Assembly: GCA_018266835.1 (NCBI GenBank)
Contig: JAFDZP010000002.1
Span: 696,419-760,418 of the forward strand
Direction: 5' to 3'
DNA: 64,000 bases
Source: Bacteroidota bacterium
GTDB lineage: Bacteria > Bacteroidota > Ignavibacteria > Tepidaquicellales > Tepidaquicellaceae
Below are positions 44,659 to 54,044 of the stretch, one piece after another (the stretch's first letter is position 1; each line of letters starts with the position of its first letter). The notes beneath the pieces were generated by a model that worked only from the letters and a program-made list of their open reading frames with translations, ran no database searches and was not told where the DNA came from. The translations under genes were made by a program, and so were the position numbers.

Positions 44659-46116
44659 ATGCCTGAATCAGAATCCAAATCTCCCAATTCATTTCAATCA
44701 GGAAACTTAATTCAGCTGTTAAAATCGTTTTCAAAAGAAGAAATGCGAGAGTTTGGCAAGTTTGTAAACTCACCGTTTCACAATAACAGAAGTGAAGTTA
44801 TTCTTTTTTTTGATGAGGTGATGAAATTTTATCCGGGTTTTAATCAATCAGAGCTTTCAAAAGAAAATATATATTATTCATTGTATTTAAATAAAAAATA
44901 TAAAGATGATGTGATGAGGCGGCTTTCAAGCAATCTGTTTAAGCTTGCAGAGGAATTCTGTGCTTATAATAATTTCAGAAAGGACACTTGGAGTTATGAA
45001 AAAAATCTGCTTGAATCATATTCGGCAAGAAACATCGATAAGCTTTTCTGGAAGCAGCATTCAAAGACGGAAACATACCTTGAAGAACAAACCCTTCGTG
45101 ACTCGGAATACTATAGTAAACTCAGTGTTATAAACGAAATAGAAATGAAGTATATATTAAAGGATGACCCGACTTATAAAAAATCGGGTTATGAAAAAGA
45201 AATGAACAATTTATGGAAATATACGCTTTCCGCTTTGCTGCGTCTTCATGGATTTGCCGAATACGAAAAATATTTTTTTAATAAGAAATATGAAATTAAA
45301 TTCGAGAAAGAACTTTTAAAAATTGCTGAGGAATCCGGTTATATGAATTCAGCGGCAATTGAAATTTATTATCTTATTTTAAAACTATACGGTGAAGATA
45401 AAAACGATGAAGTTTTTTTCAGACTAATGAATTTAATAGAGGAAAATTTTTTCAAGTTCGAAAAGTCTGAGTGTTTCAGCTTTTACGTTCATCTGATAAA
45501 TTACTGCAACATAAATAAGCTTGCCAATGATAAAGAATATATCAGAATAAAATTTGAAATCGTAAAGAAAATGGTTGAGCGGGATTTAGTTGTTCAGAAC
45601 GGAGTAATTGACCCCGGATGGTTCAGGGGGATTTTCTCAATGGCTTTCAATGCAGGTGAAATAAAATTTGCTGAAGATTTTATTGAGAAGCATAAAGAGC
45701 TGGTGACCGGCAGAGATAAAGAAAATATTGTAAAACATGTTTATGCTAATCTTGCTATATATAAAAAAGATTATAACAGTGCCCTTGAATATCTATCAAC
45801 TTCAAGCTATCAGCACCTTAACGATAAATGGACGGTCAAACAAATGTATCTGACAATCTACTATGAAATGAATGATTTCGAACAATTCTCATATACTGCT
45901 GATAGTATAAAGCATTTAATAAAAGACGAAGGTTCATGGAATGAAAATCTTATTGTGCCGATCAGAAACTTTATTAACATTCTTACAAAGCTCTTCAGGA
46001 TAAAGATAAATGAGAAAAAAATTCCTCTGGATGAAATCCGGAAAGAAGTGATGGATTCAAAAATAATTTCCCGAAAATGGCTTTTAGAGAAAATTGATGA
46101 GCTTGAAAGCAGATAA
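44659..46116 (+). CDS. Unrecognised all-helical cytoplasmic protein, paralogue 1
   Basis: The 485-residue protein (ATG 44659; ATG 44626 and TTG 44584 are in frame but give unlikely N-termini) has no signal peptide or membrane segment and reads as continuous amphipathic helices. The conserved opening, LIQLLKSFSKEEMREFGKFVN followed by SPF, then NIYYSLYLNKKY and LSSNLFKLAEEF, is matched by the protein at 49455-50921, as is the ending SRKWLLEKIDELE. Helical-repeat proteins of the TPR kind are the closest impression. Both copies are on the plus strand next to minus-strand T9SS cargo genes. Function unknown; I recall similar uncharacterised proteins in other Bacteroidota. Confidence 0.72.
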   Translation: MPESESKSPNSFQSGNLIQLLKSFSKEEMREFGKFVNSPFHNNRSEVILFFDEVMKFYPGFNQSELSKENIYYSLYLNKKYKDDVMRRLSSNLFKLAEEFCAYNNFRKDTWSYEKNLLESYSARNIDKLFWKQHSKTETYLEEQTLRDSEYYSKLSVINEIEMKYILKDDPTYKKSGYEKEMNNLWKYTLSALLRLHGFAEYEKYFFNKKYEIKFEKELLKIAEESGYMNSAAIEIYYLILKLYGEDKNDEVFFRLMNLIEENFFKFEKSECFSFYVHLINYCNINKLANDKEYIRIKFEIVKKMVERDLVVQNGVIDPGWFRGIFSMAFNAGEIKFAEDFIEKHKELVTGRDKENIVKHVYANLAIYKKDYNSALEYLSTSSYQHLNDKWTVKQMYLTIYYEMNDFEQFSYTADSIKHLIKDEGSWNENLIVPIRNFINILTKLFRIKINEKKIPLDEIRKEVMDSKIISRKWLLEKIDELESR

Positions 46117-46120
46117 AAAC

Positions 46121-46153
46121 AAATCCTCATCCCGTGTGGTGAGATGAGGATTT
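46121..46153. terminator. Bidirectional terminator between convergent genes
   Basis: A perfect 11-bp stem (AAATCCTCATC with GATGAGGATTT) has an 11-nt loop. It starts 5 nt after the plus-strand stop and about 75 nt after the minus-strand stop at 46228. The minus side continues into GTTTTTATC, a good T-tract; the plus side has only a short one. Confidence 0.8.
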
Positions 46154-46227
46154 ATTGCAGCCGGCTGTACAGCAGGTTTTTAAGTACAGCTGACGGAATA
46201 AATATTTATTACTTCCCCCTTTAAAAC

Positions 46228-49041
46228 TTACTTAACCAATGTCATTTTCTTAGTTGCATTATATTCACCGGCTTCAATTCGATAGAAATAAATCCCGCTT
46301 GCAAAATTGCTTCCGTTAAATTCTACTGTATAATATCCGGCAGCTCTCTGCTCATTAACAAGTTCACTAGCGAGTTTTCCCGTTATATCGTAAACAGAGA
46401 GCTTTACATTCGAGCTGCGCGGAAGCTCGAAGTTAATTTTTGTTGCCGGATTAAAAGGATTAGGATAATTCTGAGATAAATTAAATTTCTTCGGCACTTC
46501 AATTTCAACTTCATTTGATAATTCATAATATTTGTAATTACCGTTGAAGTCTATTTGTTTTAATCTGTACTGGTATTTTCCCGAAGCAGCAATCTTATCT
46601 TCGTAAGAATAATTATGTGTTTCGTTTGAAGTTCCGTTACCGTTTACAAAAGAAATTTTCTTCCACTCATTGCTGCCCGAAGTTTTTCTTTCTACATCAA
46701 ATCCGGAATTGTTCTGTTCGTTAACTGTTGACCATTCTAACTTTACATTGCTTCCGTTTACTTGTGAAGTGAAGGAAGATAATTCTACGGGAAGCAGAGA
46801 AGCGTCAGGTCCTAATGCAAGAGTAAGGTTAGAACTAAAAATGGGACCTGAGTTTATCAACTGAAAAGATGAATTGAAAAATCTGTATTGAAACTCCTGA
46901 GCTGATTCGCTTGTTCCTTTGATGCCCACAAGCATCGGATATATTGTATTATTATTATATTTAGAAACGAATGAGCTTCCTGTCTGGTCATAATTGTAAA
47001 CAAAATCTATTTTAGAATTTTGTACCGGGTTTGAAGTGTATTGTAAAATTGTCTGAAAACTAACATAATCATTTGCATCTACAGAAGCATTATAACTTGG
47101 AACTTTGCTGAATGTAATAATTATCTCGTTTGAAGTAACTTTAATGCAAAGACTTCTTCCTGTAACATCAGCATCGCCAAAGTTAAAATCTTTCCACAAT
47201 GGAAGTATTGCATTCAGCATATTATTTTGTGAAAGTCCATCTGTTGGAGGTTCAATGTTTACTCCCAACTGAGGGTCAAATGTTCCAAATGAAATTATTC
47301 CGTTAGTCCCAATGTAAATTGTTTGATAATTATTCCCGAAGAATCTAACCGCATTATTGCCTGTGAGAATATTTGTAAATCTGAACAATCCGTCGTCAAG
47401 ATTACCGGCAATCAAAGATCCCAGCAATGAGCCGTTCAATATAATGTATGTGCTTCCTGTTGTATCTCTCCAATTATAAGTCGGTTTATTTGGAGACAAA
47501 TTTGCTCCGGAAGTTGAGTTTGCAAAATAATATAGGTTACTGCCTGAGCTCATATTATTACCATAGTTTGGATTCTGAAATATGAAATCTCTGTATGGTG
47601 TAAAGAGACTATTATTTAACAGGCTCGAAACTTTTACTCTCCAGTAATATCTTGTTGAGTTTTGTAAGTTAGCCGGAGGAACCGGACTTGAAGTTAAACC
47701 AGGAGCTATAATTGTATAAACTATATTGGAAAAATTTGTATCGCTCGCAACCTGCAATGTATAAGTAAATGCATTTGGCACTGTTGTCCATTGCAGCACG
47801 GGAACATAAGGAATTACAGTTCCGGCTTCCGGTGAGGAAAGCGTTGGGGCAGTCATCGGTGTTCTTATCCATTCAGCGGACGAATATCCTGATGTAAAAA
47901 TTATTTTTTTACCATATACTCTGAAGTAGTATAACTGGTCAGTGCTAAGACCTGTGCTTTGATAAGAAGTTACGTCTGCATTTACGGAGTCTATAATGCT
48001 CCAGTTGTTGCCGTCTGAACTACGTTCAATTATAAATTTTTCTTCATCAGATGAATTGTCAGTCCAGCTTAAATTTATTTGTGAAGTTGAGACAGGTACT
48101 AATGCAAGGTTCGATGGAGCATTTAAGTTAAATCCTCCGGATGTTGATTTATAAACATTTTGTGAAACTGCGTAAATTGTATTCGGACTAATGTAGGAAA
48201 CTGCAGCAATATTACTACTGCCGGGAGGAGTTTGATTTATCCACGAAGTACCGTTATCTGTGGTTAAAGCAATACCACTAGCCCCGCTCAGCCATCCGAT
48301 AGATGAATTAATAAAATTTGTTTTATCGTAACGGTAATTAAAAGGACCCGCAACAGAAGTCCAGTTTGTTCCTCCATTAGTTGTTCTAAGAAAAACGCCG
48401 GGATTTCCACCAACGGCTCTTCCTGTATTTGCATCCGAAAAATTTATCGAATAAAGGTCCTGTGTCGTTACCGGAGTTTGTGCAGTCCAGTTAACTCCAC
48501 CGTTAGTTGTTTTAAAAATTCCCCCGTTATATCCGGCAGCCCATCCGGTATTTGCATTTATGAAACTAATGGCATTAAGTGTATGATTATATTGGTTATT
48601 GATCATTGTCCAGTTATTCCCGCTGTCAGTAGTCCTCCAAATACCGTTGCTGTTACTTACTACCCAGCCGGTAGAAGAATTAATAAAAGACATATCACAA
48701 TAGTTACCAGCATCAGTAAGGGCTTTAGTCCAGTTATTGCCGCCGTTTGTAGTTTTCCAGAGATAGAAGCTGCCGGCAAATCCTGTATTAGCATCGATGA
48801 AATGAATATTAGTAATTACATTACTTTCAGGGTTTGGTAAGTTTATCCAGTTAATCCCACCGTTTGTAGTTTTAGCTATACCGCTGCCGCATATCCATCC
48901 GGTATTATCGTTAATGAAAGAAACATCATCTAAAAAAGTGCCTGTAGGATTATTTTGCTGCACCCATTGAGCCGAAGCCTGGTTAATACAGCAGACAAGA
49001 ATAAGAAGAATTAAAGCTGATTTAAATTTTTTCGCGCTCAT
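46228..49041 (-). CDS. Large T9SS cargo with YCF48-like repeats and a fibronectin III domain
   Basis: The 937-residue protein has a signal peptide (SALILLILVCCINQASAQ) and about seven YCF48/BNR-type repeats in the first ~300 residues (units like NTGWICGSGIAKTTNGGINW). A fibronectin type III domain lies near 310-395 (PSNLALVPVSTSQINLSWTDNS), followed by a second sandwich segment (TAPTLSSPEAGT). After a ~200-residue beta-rich region it ends in a T9SS sorting domain with SQNYPNPFNPATKINF. The repeats should fold as a beta-propeller exposed on the cell surface. The partner is not known. A small gene lies 4 nt upstream. Confidence 0.85.
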   Translation of the reverse strand: MSAKKFKSALILLILVCCINQASAQWVQQNNPTGTFLDDVSFINDNTGWICGSGIAKTTNGGINWINLPNPESNVITNIHFIDANTGFAGSFYLWKTTNGGNNWTKALTDAGNYCDMSFINSSTGWVVSNSNGIWRTTDSGNNWTMINNQYNHTLNAISFINANTGWAAGYNGGIFKTTNGGVNWTAQTPVTTQDLYSINFSDANTGRAVGGNPGVFLRTTNGGTNWTSVAGPFNYRYDKTNFINSSIGWLSGASGIALTTDNGTSWINQTPPGSSNIAAVSYISPNTIYAVSQNVYKSTSGGFNLNAPSNLALVPVSTSQINLSWTDNSSDEEKFIIERSSDGNNWSIIDSVNADVTSYQSTGLSTDQLYYFRVYGKKIIFTSGYSSAEWIRTPMTAPTLSSPEAGTVIPYVPVLQWTTVPNAFTYTLQVASDTNFSNIVYTIIAPGLTSSPVPPANLQNSTRYYWRVKVSSLLNNSLFTPYRDFIFQNPNYGNNMSSGSNLYYFANSTSGANLSPNKPTYNWRDTTGSTYIILNGSLLGSLIAGNLDDGLFRFTNILTGNNAVRFFGNNYQTIYIGTNGIISFGTFDPQLGVNIEPPTDGLSQNNMLNAILPLWKDFNFGDADVTGRSLCIKVTSNEIIITFSKVPSYNASVDANDYVSFQTILQYTSNPVQNSKIDFVYNYDQTGSSFVSKYNNNTIYPMLVGIKGTSESAQEFQYRFFNSSFQLINSGPIFSSNLTLALGPDASLLPVELSSFTSQVNGSNVKLEWSTVNEQNNSGFDVERKTSGSNEWKKISFVNGNGTSNETHNYSYEDKIAASGKYQYRLKQIDFNGNYKYYELSNEVEIEVPKKFNLSQNYPNPFNPATKINFELPRSSNVKLSVYDITGKLASELVNEQRAAGYYTVEFNGSNFASGIYFYRIEAGEYNATKKMTLVK

Positions 49042-49045
49042 TTTT

Positions 49046-49249
49046 TTATTTTATTAAGTTTTTATAATTTTCAATTAAGGTGTTGACCTTCTTTTCAAGC
49101 AGAGGATATTTGGAAATTCCCGGTTCATTTTTTCTTATAATTATTTCTATCTCTGCAGCAGCATTTATAAGTATTACCATTTCGGAATTTAATTTATCAA
49201 TGATTGTTTTTAAGACTCTTAATGTTTCTAATGCCTGATTTGCGCTCAT
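49046..49249 (-). CDS. Small helical protein of unknown function
   Basis: The 67-residue frame starts at an ATG, ends 4 nt before the large T9SS cargo and is predicted almost wholly alpha-helical with heptad-like spacing (LKTIIDKLNSEMVILINAAAEIEIII). No signal peptide. It could be a small regulator or a leader frame coupled to the cargo gene, since both begin MSA. I do not recognise it. Confidence 0.5.
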   Translation of the reverse strand: MSANQALETLRVLKTIIDKLNSEMVILINAAAEIEIIIRKNEPGISKYPLLEKKVNTLIENYKNLIK

Positions 49250-49376
49250 TTTATTCTGAAGGTTGTTTTGTTAAAGTTGATTCAAAATTATGTTCAAAAA
49301 GTCTCACGCTCAAATAGAATTTTCTCAAAAGTCTCATAAAAGTTTTCTTGAAAATGTGCTTAAAACCTCATTTTTA

Positions 49377-49406
49377 AAGTAAAAAACAAGTTTTACGTTT
49401 TTACTT
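49377..49406. repeat. Inverted repeat upstream of helical paralogue 2
   Basis: AAGTAAAAA (49377-49385) and TTTTTACTT (49398-49406) form a perfect 9-bp inverted repeat with a 12-nt spacer, about 50 nt before the ATG at 49455. Position and size suit an operator, but AT-rich DNA makes such repeats common by chance. Confidence 0.35.
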
Positions 49407-49454
49407 AGTCTTAGAAATCCTATATTAGTCTCAATATTTCAGAGGGCAATATTA

Positions 49455-50921
49455 ATGCAGGACAGCAAACTTATAGAGATTTTGAAGGTCTTTTCACCAA
49501 AAGAATGGAAGGATTTTGAAAAATTTGTAAACTCACCGTATTTTTCGACAGGACGCGACGTAAGCGGTTTGTATTCTGTACTCAAAAAACACCATCCCGA
49601 ATTTAATTCTGATAATCTAGATAAAGAAAAAGTTTTTGCAACGCTATATCCATCCGAACAGTACAATGAAAAGAAATTAAAGAATATAACATCGGATTTA
49701 ACGGGGATGGCTGAGCAGTTTCTGGTAAGTGAAAGACTTTCTGCAGATGATAAACTATTTGATGAAACTCTAGCAAAGGTATATAAAGATAAAAAGAATG
49801 ATAAACTTTTTTTGAAGACATTAAACTCGTTAGAAAAAAAACTATCCGGCGAAAAATTTAAGAGCGATTCAGGGTTTAAGGAAAATGAAATACTGGAAAG
49901 ACTTTTTGAAGAGTATTATATCGGTAATCATAAGTTTGATAAGTCAGTTCCTAAACGTGTAAAATATACTGAGTATGTTACGCTCACATTCCTTGTAACT
50001 TTTTTACGTAAACAGCGGGATAAAATTATAATAAAGGATTATTATAATCTTGATATGACTAGCCCTCTGCTGGAAAGTGTATACGAGAGTATTGACTTTG
50101 AAAAAATGCTTAGGCTGCTGAAAGAAAAAAAATCCGAATGGCTGTGGCTTGTCGAGTTCTATTATTATATTCTAAAATCATTGCAGAATGTTGATGACAA
50201 TTCAATGTTCGAAAAATTACAAAATTTATTTTATCAGAGCACAGAAAAATTTGACAGGAAAGAAAAATATTTCATATTTAATGATTTTATTGCCTGGATA
50301 CACACTAAGGATTATAAATTTGATACTATATCTTCACAGGATGAATTTGATGTTTTCAAAAAAATGCTGGAACACGATGCATACTCTCCTTCCGAAAATG
50401 AATTTATGAGTGTATTATTATACCGCAACATTATGAATATGGCTGTTAGTCTGGGTGAGTTTGAATGGTTTGAAATTTTCATTTCAAAATATACTGAAAA
50501 ACTGAAACCGGAATTCAGATATAATATGCAAAATCTTGCAAAGGCAAATTTATATTTTGAAAAAGGAAAATTTGAAGACGCACTCGGATGCTTAAGCAAA
50601 ATCTCATACGACGTATTTATGTACAAAGTGGATATAAAAAACTTAATGCTGAGAATTTATTATGAACTGGATTTATATGAATCTGCATTTTCAATGATAA
50701 GTGCTTTCAAAAATTTTCTTACTGCAACAGATGAAATATCTGACATTTTTAAAACACAGCAGATGAACTTCATAAATTTTTATAATAAGCTTTTGAAAAT
50801 GAAAGCAGATAATAAATCAACGGATGCGGGATTTATTTCCAAGGAAATAGAAAGAAAAGATTCAATTGCATCGAAGAGCTGGCTAATAGAAAAAGCGAAG
50901 GAGTTAAATAAAAAGAAGTAA
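49455..50921 (+). CDS. Unrecognised all-helical cytoplasmic protein, paralogue 2
   Basis: The 488-residue protein starts at ATG 49455 and has no export signal. It shares with the 44659-46116 protein the N-terminal block LIEILKVFSPKEWKDFEKFVN + SPYF, then EKVFATLYPSEQYNEKKLKNITSDL and MAEQFLV, and the C-terminal KSWLIEKAKEL. Identity outside these blocks is low, so the pair is old. The rest is a run of helices of 12-20 residues with aromatic-rich faces. A beta-lactamase-fold gene follows on the same strand 86 nt later. Function unknown. Confidence 0.72.
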   Translation: MQDSKLIEILKVFSPKEWKDFEKFVNSPYFSTGRDVSGLYSVLKKHHPEFNSDNLDKEKVFATLYPSEQYNEKKLKNITSDLTGMAEQFLVSERLSADDKLFDETLAKVYKDKKNDKLFLKTLNSLEKKLSGEKFKSDSGFKENEILERLFEEYYIGNHKFDKSVPKRVKYTEYVTLTFLVTFLRKQRDKIIIKDYYNLDMTSPLLESVYESIDFEKMLRLLKEKKSEWLWLVEFYYYILKSLQNVDDNSMFEKLQNLFYQSTEKFDRKEKYFIFNDFIAWIHTKDYKFDTISSQDEFDVFKKMLEHDAYSPSENEFMSVLLYRNIMNMAVSLGEFEWFEIFISKYTEKLKPEFRYNMQNLAKANLYFEKGKFEDALGCLSKISYDVFMYKVDIKNLMLRIYYELDLYESAFSMISAFKNFLTATDEISDIFKTQQMNFINFYNKLLKMKADNKSTDAGFISKEIERKDSIASKSWLIEKAKELNKKK

Positions 50922-51007
50922 GTTTTTTTTATTTTTTTTCTTATTCATAATTTTGTTAAGTTTAACAACTCCCCCTGCCTTAAATTTTCATAATTTAAAT
51001 ACTCCGG

Positions 51008-52078
51008 ATGAAAACAAAAATATTTCTACTTCTTTTTTTCTTTTCCGCTTCATGTTTTTCACAAACATATCTTGATAAAGAATTTGATAGAATAACCGAT
51101 TCGGTTTTATCTGTAAATCCTTTAATACCGGGTATGCTTGTATCATACGTTTGCGGTGATTTCAAATGGGAAAAAGCAAAAGGTTATGCAGACATTGATA
51201 AGAAAATCCCTATGAGACTTGATAACACTTACAGAATAGGCAGCGTCACAAAAACATTTACCATTTCTGTTCTGCTTCAGCTTGTTGATGAAGGAAAAGT
51301 ATCTTTAGATGATAATATTTCGAGATTTTTCCCTGATATTCCCAATGGTGAAAATATTACAGTGAAAATGCTAGCAAATATGCGCTCGGGACTTTATAAT
51401 TACTCTGAATCACAGCAGTTTGACGACACTTTAACTAACAGACCATCTAAAGTTTGGAGTGATGACGAACTGATACAGTTAGCTTTAAAATATCCGCCTT
51501 ATTTTCCGCCTGACTCAAATTTTCACTATTCTAATACAAATACAATTCTCATAGGAAAAATTATAGAAAAGGTCACAGGAAATAAATGGCAGGACGAAAT
51601 TAAAAAAAGAATCTTTGAACCCTTAGAATTAAAAAACACATGGACTGCAAACGGTCGGGATATGATCGGAGACTACTCTCACGGATATATGCAGATGGAT
51701 TCAACTTCATCAAAACTTACCGATGTGACTTCTTACTACGATGTTTCATGGGCAAGTGCTGCCGGAGATATTATATCCGATATAAATGATATAAAAATTT
51801 ATCTGAGAGCTCTGGGAACGGGGAAATTTTATTCGGAAAAAATGAGAGAGGCGAGAAAAGAATGGGCCATCACACATGGAAATTTAAAATATGGATTAGG
51901 AATGTTTTCTGTCTCGGGATTTCTGGGGCATAACGGAGGCATTCCCGGATTTACAAATTTTTCCGGATACAACCCTGAAAGCGACTGCTCTATTATCGTT
52001 GTGTATAACACTCAAAGACCCGGAGCAGATATGCCGGATGAATTAGCTAAAAGATTATTACAAGTAGCAGGATATTAA
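51008..52078 (+). CDS. Serine hydrolase of the beta-lactamase/PBP-like family, secreted
   Basis: The 356-residue protein has a signal peptide (to about residue 19). Its catalytic motifs are S79-V-T-K82 within YRIGSVTKTFT, Y174-S-N (HYSNTNTILIG) and H308-N-G-G, the class C-like set. The family includes D-alanyl-D-alanine peptidases, esterases and class C beta-lactamases. The absence of usual beta-lactamase extras and the common occurrence of such genes favour a peptidase or esterase. It acts in the periplasm. Confidence 0.88.
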   Translation: MKTKIFLLLFFFSASCFSQTYLDKEFDRITDSVLSVNPLIPGMLVSYVCGDFKWEKAKGYADIDKKIPMRLDNTYRIGSVTKTFTISVLLQLVDEGKVSLDDNISRFFPDIPNGENITVKMLANMRSGLYNYSESQQFDDTLTNRPSKVWSDDELIQLALKYPPYFPPDSNFHYSNTNTILIGKIIEKVTGNKWQDEIKKRIFEPLELKNTWTANGRDMIGDYSHGYMQMDSTSSKLTDVTSYYDVSWASAAGDIISDINDIKIYLRALGTGKFYSEKMREARKEWAITHGNLKYGLGMFSVSGFLGHNGGIPGFTNFSGYNPESDCSIIVVYNTQRPGADMPDELAKRLLQVAGY

Positions 52079-52093
52079 TAAGATTTTAAAATG

Positions 52094-52132
52094 AAACCCT
52101 TCTGAAAATTATTCGGAAGGGTTTTTATTTTT
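52094..52132. terminator. Terminator between convergent genes
   Basis: AAACCCTTC pairs with GAAGGGTTT (9 bp, 52094-52102 with 52116-52124) and is followed on the plus strand by TTATTTTTAAA. It terminates the serine hydrolase gene; the minus-strand DinB gene ends at 52131 and may share the hairpin. Confidence 0.8.
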
Positions 52133-52574
52133 AAATTTCCAGTCTTCGCAAATAATTTATTTGCCCCAAATGATAGTTGAGATGAGTGAGCAAATGAAGA
52201 AGCATGTGATCATGCTTTACAATCCTTTCATGTTTTTCCAGCGGATAATTTTTTTCAAAAATGTCCTCAGGTAAACTGCGAAGCGTACTCATAACAATTG
52301 CCGTAGTTTTTTCTAAATCTGAGAGAATTTTTTCTCTTGGAATATTACTTGATGAAAATTCTTTATCTCGCTCTCTTATATATCCTGAGTTTCCCAATGT
52401 TGCTCCGATGAAATGATTCAGATTTCCGTTAAGATGTAAAAATAAATTCCCTGTGCTGTTTTTTACATCACCCTTTATTTTCCATAAGTCTTCTTCATTC
52501 TTAAAAGCCACCAATTCATCTTTCAGTTTGTTTAAATCTCTTTCAAAAAATTCCACTAAAACTTCTTTAAGCAT
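52131..52574 (-). CDS. DinB-family four-helix protein
   Basis: The 147-residue protein fits the DinB/YfiT metal-binding four-helix fold. One His lies in the FLHLNGNLNHFIGA helix and others in the C-terminal HDHMLLHLLTHLNYHLGQINYLRR. Members often act as thiol-dependent S-transferases using bacillithiol or similar, but many are unassigned. It is a single gene; an uncharacterised thiol- or stress-related role is likely. Confidence 0.8.
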   Translation of the reverse strand: MLKEVLVEFFERDLNKLKDELVAFKNEEDLWKIKGDVKNSTGNLFLHLNGNLNHFIGATLGNSGYIRERDKEFSSSNIPREKILSDLEKTTAIVMSTLRSLPEDIFEKNYPLEKHERIVKHDHMLLHLLTHLNYHLGQINYLRRLEI

Positions 52575-52622
52575 GTTTTATGTTTTAAGTTTATCAAAAA
52601 TAAAAAGTAAACGTAAAACAAA

Positions 52623-52642
52623 AAAGGGGCTTCCACCCCTTT
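52623..52642 (-). terminator. Terminator of the small T9SS cargo gene
   Basis: AAAGGGG pairs with CCCCTTT around a 6-nt loop. On the minus strand it continues into CCCCTTTTTTGTTTT, a strong T-tract, 17 nt after the stop at 52659. It is nearly the same sequence as the dnaJ terminator at 54025-54044. Confidence 0.85.
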
Positions 52643-52658
52643 CAATTTTTAAATTAAA

Positions 52659-53900
52659 TTATTTTATTAAAATCATTTTCTTTGTATCAATAAAACTTCT
52701 AGTTTCTATTCTATAATAGTATATACCACTGCAAAGATTTCCCCCATTAAATTCAGTTTCATACACTCCTGCTAATTGATTTTCGTTAACCAATATTTCT
52801 ACTTCCTTCCCTGTTATATCCGATACCGTTAATTTTACAAAATCTGATTTTGTAATTTCATATCTGATTTTCGTTGACGGATTAAATGGATTCGGATAGT
52901 TCTGATGCAGAATAAACGATGACGGAATTTCAGATGAAATATTCTGCACTCCAATTATATCCGTGTAACTTCTACGCCAAACTGATTTGCCATATGTACC
53001 TGCAAAGATATAATTATTAGTTGTGAACAATTTGAATATTGGTGGTGTGTAGTTACCAAATCCTGTATTTTTCTTTATCCATGTTGTACCGTGATTAGTG
53101 CTCAGATAAATCCCTCCGTTTGTTCCTGCAAATAAATTTTCGCCGCTTACACAAAAGTTATATATTATTTTACTTCCCATGCCTGCAGTATCGTTGCTCC
53201 AGCTTATTCCATTGTTTGTGGTGTGAAATAATCCGCCCGCACCGGGATAACTTGAAGCAGCATAGAGATGTCCTCCGAGAGTTGCCATACAATCAATAAC
53301 CTTATATGTCAATCCGATTGAAGTAAAATTATTCCCGTTATTGGTTGAAAGATAAACTCCATTGCCGCAGCCTGCATAAAGATAGTTTCCATTAACTGCC
53401 AGAGAGGTAACTGCACCATGATTTGTGAAACCTGTCGGTATCCAGGTATAGCCGTTATTTGCAGAACGGAAAATACCCACTGTATCAATTATGGAAGCTG
53501 CAAAAATATTGTTTCCTATAATTGTAAATTCTTCGACATTACGATTATTAATAGATGAAATAGTCCAGTTAGCGCCGCTGTTTTCACTGACCCAGGCACC
53601 GTAATCCGTTCCCGCTAAAAAATAACTCCCATACTGAATTATTGAATTCACGCATCTGTTATTCATCACGGTCTGAGTCCAGTTAGTACCGTTGTTTGTT
53701 GAACTGTAAATACCTGTGCCGACTCCGTTGAACCCTGAACCCATAAGAATTACAGTTCCGTTAGTTGCAAAAGATAATATACTTTGACTAGTGCTGATTC
53801 CGTTTGATATCTGTTCCCATTGTGCAGGTGATTGAGAAGTAAAAATAAGCAAGGAAATGAAATTGAACAGGGCAAAGAGAATAGGAATGAACTTCTTCAT
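52659..53900 (-). CDS. T9SS cargo with YCF48/BNR-like repeats
   Basis: The 413-residue protein has a signal peptide (ending near SPAQ, residue 27) and six or so beta-propeller repeats (GIYSSTNNGTNWTQT, GIFRSANNGYTW, GLFHTTNNGISW, GIYLSTNHGTTW). From about 335 a T9SS sorting domain follows, with HQNYPNPFNPSTKIRY, VSDITGKEVEIL and SGIYYYRI. It is a shorter relative of the 46228-49041 protein without the fibronectin part. A surface role in binding is inferred. Confidence 0.85.
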   Translation of the reverse strand: MKKFIPILFALFNFISLLIFTSQSPAQWEQISNGISTSQSILSFATNGTVILMGSGFNGVGTGIYSSTNNGTNWTQTVMNNRCVNSIIQYGSYFLAGTDYGAWVSENSGANWTISSINNRNVEEFTIIGNNIFAASIIDTVGIFRSANNGYTWIPTGFTNHGAVTSLAVNGNYLYAGCGNGVYLSTNNGNNFTSIGLTYKVIDCMATLGGHLYAASSYPGAGGLFHTTNNGISWSNDTAGMGSKIIYNFCVSGENLFAGTNGGIYLSTNHGTTWIKKNTGFGNYTPPIFKLFTTNNYIFAGTYGKSVWRRSYTDIIGVQNISSEIPSSFILHQNYPNPFNPSTKIRYEITKSDFVKLTVSDITGKEVEILVNENQLAGVYETEFNGGNLCSGIYYYRIETRSFIDTKKMILIK

Positions 53901-54024
53901 ACATTTATGCCGCCTTTCCCCAAGCGCTCTATAAATAACTTATGTTATACTCATATGTAATGTAATTCAGAAATTCAGTATGCAATAATTGAATTATTTA
54001 ACAGTAACAATTTTTCAAAACAAA

Positions 54025-54044
54025 AAAGGGGCTTTCGCCCCTTT
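54025..54044 (-). terminator. Terminator of the hrcA-grpE-dnaJ operon
   Basis: AAAGGGGC pairs with GCCCCTTT (8 bp, tetraloop TTTC); the minus strand continues into CCCCTTTTTTGTTTTG. It begins 27 nt after the dnaJ stop. Confidence 0.88.

Noticed and set aside
50922-51007. Terminator after helical paralogue 2 (A-rich then T-rich stretch)
   Set aside because: The possible stem is made only of A-T pairs and would be very weak.
51008-52078. Antibiotic-resistance beta-lactamase
   Set aside because: The SxxK, YxN and HNGG motifs define the broad class C/PBP-like fold, but nothing marks it as a resistance enzyme; a peptidase or esterase role is as likely.
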